DNA from: Iamia sp964643485
GTDB taxonomy: Bacteria; Actinomycetota; Acidimicrobiia; Acidimicrobiales; Iamiaceae
DNA length: 11,811 nt
Direction: 5' to 3'
Assembly (NCBI GenBank): GCA_964643485.1
Contig: CAZXRA010000185.1
Location: 1 to 11,811, forward strand
Position 1 is the stretch's first letter; every line of letters starts with the position of its first letter. Position numbers and translations under genes: made by a program. Of the stretch, positions 7,895 through 11,811 are shown piece by piece. The notes below the pieces were generated by a model, which worked only from the letters and a program-made list of their open reading frames with translations, did not search any database and was not told where the DNA came from.

Positions 7895-7900
7895 AACCTA
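7895..7900 (-). promoter_or_regulatory. Leaderless -10 box for the 7887 gene
   Basis: The minus strand reads TAGGTT, then 7 bases, then ATG 7887. The box sits inside the 23-bp gap after the NagA-family stop codon, so any -35 would lie in the end of that coding sequence. No Shine-Dalgarno sequence is seen. Confidence 0.5.
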
Positions 7901-7910
7901 GGGGGCGCGC

Positions 7911-9005
7911 TCAGCCGTGGACCTGGACACCACCGATCCAGGTCTCGGTGCAGCGCAGCGAGGTGGGGTCGAGGGCCACGATGTCGGCCCGGCGGCCGGG
8001 GGCGAGGGCCCCGCGGTCGCCCAGGCCCAGCAGGGCGGCGGGGGTGGTGGAGGCGGCCCGCACGGCCCGGTCCAGGGCCACGCCCACCTGGTGCACGACG
8101 AAGGCCACGGCGGCGTCCATGGTGAGACGGGAGCCGGCCAGCGTGCCGTCGGCCCGTCGTGGGGGCCCGTCGATGGGGGCCAGGTCGATCTCCCCCGCCC
8201 GGCCTGCCCGCCAGGCCACGGCGTCGGTGACGAGGACGATCCGCCCATCGGGCTTGCAGCGGAAGGCGACGTCGAGGACGGCCGGGTGGACGTGGACGCC
8301 GTCGGCGATCAGCGACACCGCCACCCGGTCGTCGGTGAGGAAGGCCCCGACCAGGCCGGGCTCCCGGTGGTGGAGGGGGGACATGGCGTTGAACCCGTGG
8401 GTGACGAGGCGGGCGCCGGCGTCCACCGCCGCCGTGGCCTGGGCCAGGGTGGCGTCGGAGTGGCCGATGGCGGCCAGTCCCCGCCGGGCAGTGACGGCGG
8501 CGATGGCCTCGGCCGCCCCCGTCACCTCGGCCCCCAGGGTGACGACCCGGACGATGGGGGGGAGGGCGGCGATCCAGGCCGGATCGACGGGCTGGACGTG
8601 GCCGGCCGGGTGGGCACCGAGGCGCCCGCCGAGGAAGGGCCCCTCCAGGTGGGCGCCGGCGACGTGGGGCCGGGCGCCGGGCCGGTCGGCGGCGGCGGCG
8701 ATGGCGGCGAGGCGGGTCGGGTAGGCGTCGAGGGGGGCGGTGACCAGGGTGGGGCACCAGGTGGTGGTCCCCTGGGCGACCAGGAGGCGGTCGAGGCGCT
8801 CCCATCCGGCCGGGTCGGCGTGGGCCACGTCGACGTCGTCGATGCCGTTGACCTGGAGGTCGACGAAGCCAGGGGCCAACACTCGGTCGGGGACCGGCCC
8901 GGTGGTGGGGGCCACGGCGGTGATGCGATCGCCCTCGATCTCGACCACGCCCGGGGTGAGCACGCCCGTCGGCGTCACCACCCGCGACCCGGCCAGCACT
9001 GTCAC
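7911..9005 (-). CDS. nagA: N-acetylglucosamine-6-phosphate deacetylase
   Basis: 364 residues from GTG 9005, close to the usual ~380. The enzyme removes the acetyl group from GlcNAc-6-phosphate to give glucosamine-6-phosphate in amino-sugar salvage or cell-wall recycling, in the cytoplasm. Amidohydrolase-fold landmarks are present in order: APGFVDLQVNG (44-54), with Gln-x-Asn in place of the His-x-His of many amidohydrolases, as in the E. coli-type enzyme; HLEGPFL (119-125) with metal ligand E121; IGHSDA (180-185) with H182; THGFNAM (202-208) with H203; ADGVHVH (234-240) with the substrate-contacting H238; and LVTDAV (258-263) with the catalytic D261. All key residues are intact. The C-terminal strands (RGALAPGRRADIVALD) complete the composite beta domain. 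The start is supported by TACGGT 8 bases upstream; longer in-frame starts would lie inside the divergent regulator gene. No transporter or glucosamine-6-phosphate deaminase gene is in view. Confidence 0.93.
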   Translation of the reverse strand: MTVLAGSRVVTPTGVLTPGVVEIEGDRITAVAPTTGPVPDRVLAPGFVDLQVNGIDDVDVAHADPAGWERLDRLLVAQGTTTWCPTLVTAPLDAYPTRLAAIAAAADRPGARPHVAGAHLEGPFLGGRLGAHPAGHVQPVDPAWIAALPPIVRVVTLGAEVTGAAEAIAAVTARRGLAAIGHSDATLAQATAAVDAGARLVTHGFNAMSPLHHREPGLVGAFLTDDRVAVSLIADGVHVHPAVLDVAFRCKPDGRIVLVTDAVAWRAGRAGEIDLAPIDGPPRRADGTLAGSRLTMDAAVAFVVHQVGVALDRAVRAASTTPAALLGLGDRGALAPGRRADIVALDPTSLRCTETWIGGVQVHG

Positions 9006-9013
9006 TGCCGTCC

Positions 9014-9019
9014 ACCGTA
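9014..9019 (-). promoter_or_regulatory. Leaderless -10 box for nagA
   Basis: The minus strand reads TACGGT (preceded by GA), followed by 8 bases and GTG 9005. It lies within the 37-bp gap shared with the divergent regulator. The corresponding -35 position would fall around 9037-9042, on top of the start of the regulator promoter region. Confidence 0.5.
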
Positions 9020-9029
9020 TCCGGGCCGG

Positions 9030-9035
9030 TACCCT
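9030..9035 (+). promoter_or_regulatory. Leaderless -10 box for the TetR-family gene
   Basis: TACCCT is followed by 7 bases and GTG 9043. Its -35 position would overlap the nagA start region, so the two divergent promoters interlock. The segment between the two -10 boxes (about 9017-9032) is a loose dyad (GTA ... TAC, with CCGG repeated around a central G), the only candidate regulator-binding site I see here. The dyad is weak. Confidence 0.5.
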
Positions 9036-9042
9036 CACGGCC

Positions 9043-9663
9043 GTGGCCAAGCCGGCGCTGTCGACGCGCGAGCAGATCCTGGTCGAGGCCCGGCGCTGCT
9101 TCGCCGAGAACGGCTTCGACGGCACGTCCCTGAACGACATCGCCGCCGGGGTCGGCATCCGCCGGCCCAGCATCCTCCACCACTTCCCGTCCAAGGACGC
9201 CATCTACGCCGAGGTCTTCCTCGGGGTCATGGGGGAGTGGTCGGCCCGGGTGGAGCAGGCGGTGGAGGAGTCCGACATCGACGGGTGGAACAAGGTCGAT
9301 CACGTCATCACGGCCGGCTTCCGCTTCTTCCAGGAGAACCCCGACTTCGTGCGCATGGCCCGACGGGAGGCCCTGGAGGGCGGCCAGCACCTGCCCGTCG
9401 ACCTGGGCAAGGTGCTGCGCCCCCACTTCCTGCGGGCCGTCGGTTACTTCCAGCGGGAGATGGACGCCGGCCGCTTCCGCCAGCACGACCCGGAGCAGCT
9501 CATCCTCTCGGGTTACGGGGCCCTGCTGTCCTACTTCAGCGACGGCACCTTCCTACGGGGCCTCCTGGGCCGCGACCCCTTCGCCCCCGAGGTGCTGGAG
9601 GCCCGCCTCGACCACGTGCGGGCCCTGTTCCGCACCGCCCTCCTCCCTGCCCCGGGCGACTGA
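9043..9663 (+). CDS. TetR/AcrR-family transcriptional regulator
   Basis: 206 residues from GTG 9043, the usual length for the family. The N-terminal domain has the standard TetR layout: TREQILVEARRCFAENGFDG (8-27), then the helix-turn-helix TSLNDIAAGVGIRRPSILHH (start 28), then FPSKDAIYAEVF (48-59). The C-terminal ligand-binding half is helical, with YFQREMDAGRFR and GYGALLSYFSDG segments typical of TetR ligand domains. These proteins usually bind as dimers to an operator near their own promoter and release it on binding a small molecule. Possible targets by position are itself and nagA (37-bp shared promoter region) and the NDP-forming acyl-CoA synthetase gene 225 bp downstream. TetR regulators of acyl-CoA metabolism are common in actinobacteria, which makes the second target reasonable, but the sequence alone does not decide. 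Confidence 0.93.
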   Translation: MAKPALSTREQILVEARRCFAENGFDGTSLNDIAAGVGIRRPSILHHFPSKDAIYAEVFLGVMGEWSARVEQAVEESDIDGWNKVDHVITAGFRFFQENPDFVRMARREALEGGQHLPVDLGKVLRPHFLRAVGYFQREMDAGRFRQHDPEQLILSGYGALLSYFSDGTFLRGLLGRDPFAPEVLEARLDHVRALFRTALLPAPGD

Positions 9664-9668
9664 TTCGG

Positions 9669-9718
9669 TTCTTGCGCCGAGGTGTCGTCCTGGGAGCGAC
9701 GTCCGGGCGCAAGAACGG
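9669..9718. repeat. Palindromic intergenic repeat, copy 1
   Basis: The outer arms are TTCTTGCGCC (9669-9678) and its exact complement GGCGCAAGAA (9706-9715). Counting the flanking G9668/C9716 the outer stem is 11 bp. An inner stem pairs GTCGT with GCGAC (one G-U pair) around a 7-base loop, leaving a 5-by-5 internal loop (GAGGT/GTCCG) between stems. It starts 5 bases after the regulator stop codon, so it will be in the 3' end of that transcript. It matches copy 2 at 47 of 50 positions. There is no T-tract, so it is not a classical intrinsic terminator. Confidence 0.85.
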
Positions 9719-9740
9719 CGGGCTCCGCTCGGTCGTCGGC

Positions 9741-9790
9741 TTCTTGCGCCGAGGTGTCGCTGTGGGAGCGACGTCCGGGCGCAAGAACGG
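9741..9790. repeat. Palindromic intergenic repeat, copy 2
   Basis: The arms are TTCTTGCGCC (9741-9750) and GGCGCAAGAA (9778-9787). The inner stem is a perfect 6 bp, GTCGCT/AGCGAC, around the loop GTGGG. The unit differs from copy 1 only at three adjacent bases (CTG at 9760-9762 versus TCC at 9688-9690), and that change makes the inner stem stronger here. The internal loop is identical in both copies. The period between copies is 72 bp, with a 22-bp unrelated spacer (9719-9740). Confidence 0.85.
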
Positions 9791-9812
9791 ACCGGGCTGA
9801 CCGAGCCGACCC

Positions 9813-9834
9813 CGGGCCTTTCGATGGAGGCCCG
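9813..9834. terminator. GC hairpin downstream of the repeats, possible terminator
   Basis: CGGGCCT (9813-9819) and AGGCCCG (9828-9834) form a perfect 7-bp stem with an 8-base loop. No T-run follows, so it may be a weak or factor-assisted terminator for the regulator transcript, or simply a structured spacer ahead of the next promoter. Confidence 0.35.
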
Positions 9835-9874
9835 AGCCCATGGGTCGAACTGCCGTCTGTCCCAGGTCGGCCTC

Positions 9875-9880
9875 TAACGT
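9875..9880 (+). promoter_or_regulatory. Leaderless -10 box for the acyl-CoA synthetase gene
   Basis: TAACGT lies 8 bases before GTG 9889, and there is no Shine-Dalgarno sequence. It supports the GTG start and an independent promoter for this gene. I see no clear operator dyad beside it. Confidence 0.5.
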
Positions 9881-9888
9881 CCGCCGTC

Positions 9889-11811
9889 GTGTCGTCTTCC
9901 CCTTCGCCCTCCCGCACCCTGTCGGAGGCGGCGTCCAAGCGCCTCCTCGCCGGCCACGGCGTCCCGTTGCTCGACGAGCGGGAGGCGGCCACGCCCGACG
10001 AGGCGGCCGCGGCGGCGGCGGCGGTCGGCTTCCCCGTCGTGGCCAAGCTCTGTGGCGACGCCATCGCCCACAAGACCGAGCGGGGCCTGGTGCGCCTCGG
10101 CCTCGGTGACGACGAGGCCGTGCGCCGGGCGGCCGCCGACCTGCTCGCGGCAGCCACTCCCGAGGACGGCGACGTCTCGGTGCTGGTCGCCCCCATGGTG
10201 CGGGGCACCCGGGAACTGATCGCCGGCGTCGCCGTGGACGACCAGTTCGGCCCCACCGTGCTCCTGGGGGTGGGCGGCATCCTGGCCGAGGCGGTCGGCG
10301 ACGCCGTCGTGCGCCTGGCCCCCCTCACCCGGGCCGACGCCGAGGACATGATCGACGGCCTGGCCACCCAGGCCCTGCTCGGCCCGTTCCGGGGGGAGCC
10401 CGCCGTCGACCGCGACGCCCTGTGCGCGGTCCTGCTCGGGCTCTCGGCCGCGGTCGAGGCCGACACCACGATCCGGTCGATCGACCTCAACCCGCTGATC
10501 GTCGTGGACGGCCGGCCCGTCGCCGTCGACGCCCTGGTCGAGGTGGGCGACGCCACCCGCCCGGCCGGCGCCGGCGCCCCGGCGGGCACGACGGAGCAGT
10601 ACCGGGCCCTGTTCGAGCCCCGGGGCGTGATCGTGGCCGGCGCCTCGACGCACCCCGGGAAGTTCGGCTTCGTCAGCCTCCACAACATCCTCGCCTCGGG
10701 GTACGAGGGCCAGGTGTTCGGCACCAACCGCGACCGGGCCGAGGTGCTGGGCATCGCCACCGTCGACGACATCGCCGAGATCCCCGACGGGGCCGCCGAC
10801 CTGATCTTCCTCTGCACCCCGGCGGCGGCCAACCCCGACCTGCTGCGGGCGGCGGCGGCCAAGGGCGTCACCGCCGCCTTCGTCACCTCGGCCGGCTACG
10901 GCGAGGCCGGCCCCGGGGGCCAGGTGGCCCAGGACGAGCTGGTCGCCCTGTGCGCCGAGCTGGGCATCCTCCTCGCCGGACCCAACGGCCAGGGCGTGGT
11001 GTCGACCCCGGCCCAGCTGTGCGCCCAGATCGTCGCCCCCTACCCGCCGGCCGGGCGCATCGGCGTGGCCAGCCAGTCGGGCAACTTCGTGTCCAGCTTC
11101 GAGAACCTGGCCGTGGCCACCGGCATCGGCATCAGCCGGGCCGTCAGCGCCGGCAACGCCGCGGCCGTCACCGTCCCCGACTACCTCGACCACTTCGCCG
11201 ACGACCCGGCCACCGCCGTGGGCCTGGCCTATGTCGAGGGCGTCAGCCAGGGCCGGGCCTTTGCCGAGCGCATCGCCTCGGTCGCGGCCCGCAAGCCCCT
11301 GGTCCTCCTCAAGGGGGGCGCCACCGCCGGCGGCCAGCGGGCGGCGGCGAGCCACACCGGATCCCTGGCCACCGACGATCGGGTCTTCGACGGGGCTGTC
11401 CGCCAGGCCGGGGCGACTCGGGCCACCAGCGTGGAGGACGCCTTCGAGGCGGCGGCCACCTTCGCCACCCAGCCCCTCCCGGCCGGCCCTCGCACCGTGG
11501 TGATGACGACGGCCGGCGGTTGGGGCGTGGTGTGCGCCGATGCCATCCACCGTTCCGCCCTGGAGCTGGCCGCCCTGCCCGACGACCTGCGGGTCGCCAT
11601 CGACGAGAAGCTCCCGCCCCGCTGGAGCCGCAACAACCCCGTCGACCTGGCCGGCGGCGAGACCCGCGACACCATCCCCGAGGTGCTGGAGCTGATCGCC
11701 CGCCACCCCGACGTCGATGCTGTCATCTACCTGGGCCTCGGCATCCAGGCCAACCAGGCCCGGCTCATGCGTCACGGCTCCTACTTCCCGGACCACGGCC
11801 TCCAGCGGATC
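9889..11811 (+). CDS. NDP-forming acyl-CoA synthetase (acetate-CoA ligase family), 3' end beyond the window
   Basis: 641 codons are open from GTG 9889 to the window edge. This is a single-chain enzyme of the ADP-forming acetyl/acyl-CoA synthetase superfamily, which couples acid + CoA + ATP to acyl-CoA + ADP + Pi through phosphohistidine intermediates. Residues about 8-225 are the ATP-grasp half, with AHKTERGLVRLGL carrying the conserved His61 and SIDLNPLIV near the end. Residues about 238-335 are the CoA-binding Rossmann domain (VIVAGASTHPGKFG). Residues about 340-510 are the first ligase flavodoxin-like domain, with GVASQSGNF and ASHTGSLA holding the predicted phosphorylated His489. A further ligase domain follows (TTAGGWGVVCADA) and is cut by the edge. 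The order beta-then-alpha is the reverse of the Pat/ACD fusions that start with the CoA-binding domain. The usual GPNCLG motif reads GPNGQG. The substrate acid is unknown. The nearby TetR gene may regulate it. Confidence 0.92.
   Translation, partial: MSSSPSPSRTLSEAASKRLLAGHGVPLLDEREAATPDEAAAAAAAVGFPVVAKLCGDAIAHKTERGLVRLGLGDDEAVRRAAADLLAAATPEDGDVSVLVAPMVRGTRELIAGVAVDDQFGPTVLLGVGGILAEAVGDAVVRLAPLTRADAEDMIDGLATQALLGPFRGEPAVDRDALCAVLLGLSAAVEADTTIRSIDLNPLIVVDGRPVAVDALVEVGDATRPAGAGAPAGTTEQYRALFEPRGVIVAGASTHPGKFGFVSLHNILASGYEGQVFGTNRDRAEVLGIATVDDIAEIPDGAADLIFLCTPAAANPDLLRAAAAKGVTAAFVTSAGYGEAGPGGQVAQDELVALCAELGILLAGPNGQGVVSTPAQLCAQIVAPYPPAGRIGVASQSGNFVSSFENLAVATGIGISRAVSAGNAAAVTVPDYLDHFADDPATAVGLAYVEGVSQGRAFAERIASVAARKPLVLLKGGATAGGQRAAASHTGSLATDDRVFDGAVRQAGATRATSVEDAFEAAATFATQPLPAGPRTVVMTTAGGWGVVCADAIHRSALELAALPDDLRVAIDEKLPPRWSRNNPVDLAGGETRDTIPEVLELIARHPDVDAVIYLGLGIQANQARLMRHGSYFPDHGLQRI

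Noticed and set aside
9006..9203. N-terminal extension of nagA to an ATG at 9203
   Set aside because: The added 66 codons lie antisense to the helix-turn-helix region of the TetR gene, while the NagA family alignment and the TACGGT box both support GTG 9005.
9669..9790. CRISPR array
   Set aside because: There are only two units, each is internally palindromic over its whole length, the single spacer is 22 bp, and no cas genes are present.
7917..9800. Plus-strand open frame of about 627 codons
   Set aside because: It is antisense to the intact nagA gene and then out of frame with the TetR gene. The translation is Gly/Asp/Arg-rich with no domain motifs.
9837..9844. CCCATGGG palindrome as an operator
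   Set aside because: At 8 bp it is too short and too common in this base composition, and it is more than 30 bp from the -10 box with no second half-site.
9531..10886. Minus-strand open frame of about 451 codons, including a repeated peptide
   Set aside because: The repeated peptide comes only from reading through the two palindromic DNA repeats, and the rest is Ser/Arg/Ala-rich antisense of two real genes.
9874..11796. Minus-strand open frame of about 640 codons
   Set aside because: It mirrors the acyl-CoA synthetase gene, whose motifs and catalytic residues are clear. The antisense translation is Gly/Arg/Asp/His-rich low-complexity sequence.

Overview
The window is very GC-rich DNA with almost every third codon position G or C, GTG starts used as often as ATG, and genes packed head-to-tail or divergently with gaps of a few to about 50 bases. 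This points to a high-GC actinobacterium. The gene types and recurrent leaderless promoters would fit the Acidimicrobiia, but that placement is inference from style and not a database result.

Region 1 (1-7526) is a cell-envelope glycosylation cluster. Two tandem paralogous GT-C membrane glycosyltransferases run leftward (3522-1549, then 1542 to beyond the left edge). Diverging from them on the plus strand are a third GT-C-like membrane protein (3575-5335), a GT2 enzyme of the polyprenol-phosphate-mannose synthase type (5389-6153) and a fourth GT-C enzyme (6150-7526) that overlaps the GT2 gene by 4 bases. The natural reading is that the GT2 enzyme charges a polyprenyl phosphate with a sugar on the cytoplasmic face, and the GT-C enzymes use that lipid-linked donor outside the membrane. 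The acceptor (lipoglycan, wall polymer or protein) is not shown by the sequence.

Region 2 (7501-9663) holds a small conserved-looking hypothetical protein (minus strand), a complete N-acetylglucosamine-6-phosphate deacetylase of the NagA family (minus strand) and a divergent TetR-family regulator (plus strand). NagA and the regulator share a 37-bp intergenic region containing two opposed leaderless promoters.

Region 3 (9664-9888) is the longest non-coding stretch. It carries two near-identical ~50-bp palindromic repeats 72 bp apart, a separate GC hairpin, and a leaderless promoter.

Region 4 (9889 to the right edge) is the first 641 codons of a fused NDP-forming acyl-CoA synthetase (ATP-grasp half first, CoA-binding/ligase half second).

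A recurring pattern is TAnnnT followed 7-8 bases later by the start codon, with no Shine-Dalgarno sequence. It is seen at five of the nine genes, and a looser version is seen at a sixth. I see no tRNA, rRNA, CRISPR array, insertion sequence or phage gene, and no strong sign of horizontal transfer. Apart from the repeats and the promoter arrangement this is ordinary chromosomal content.
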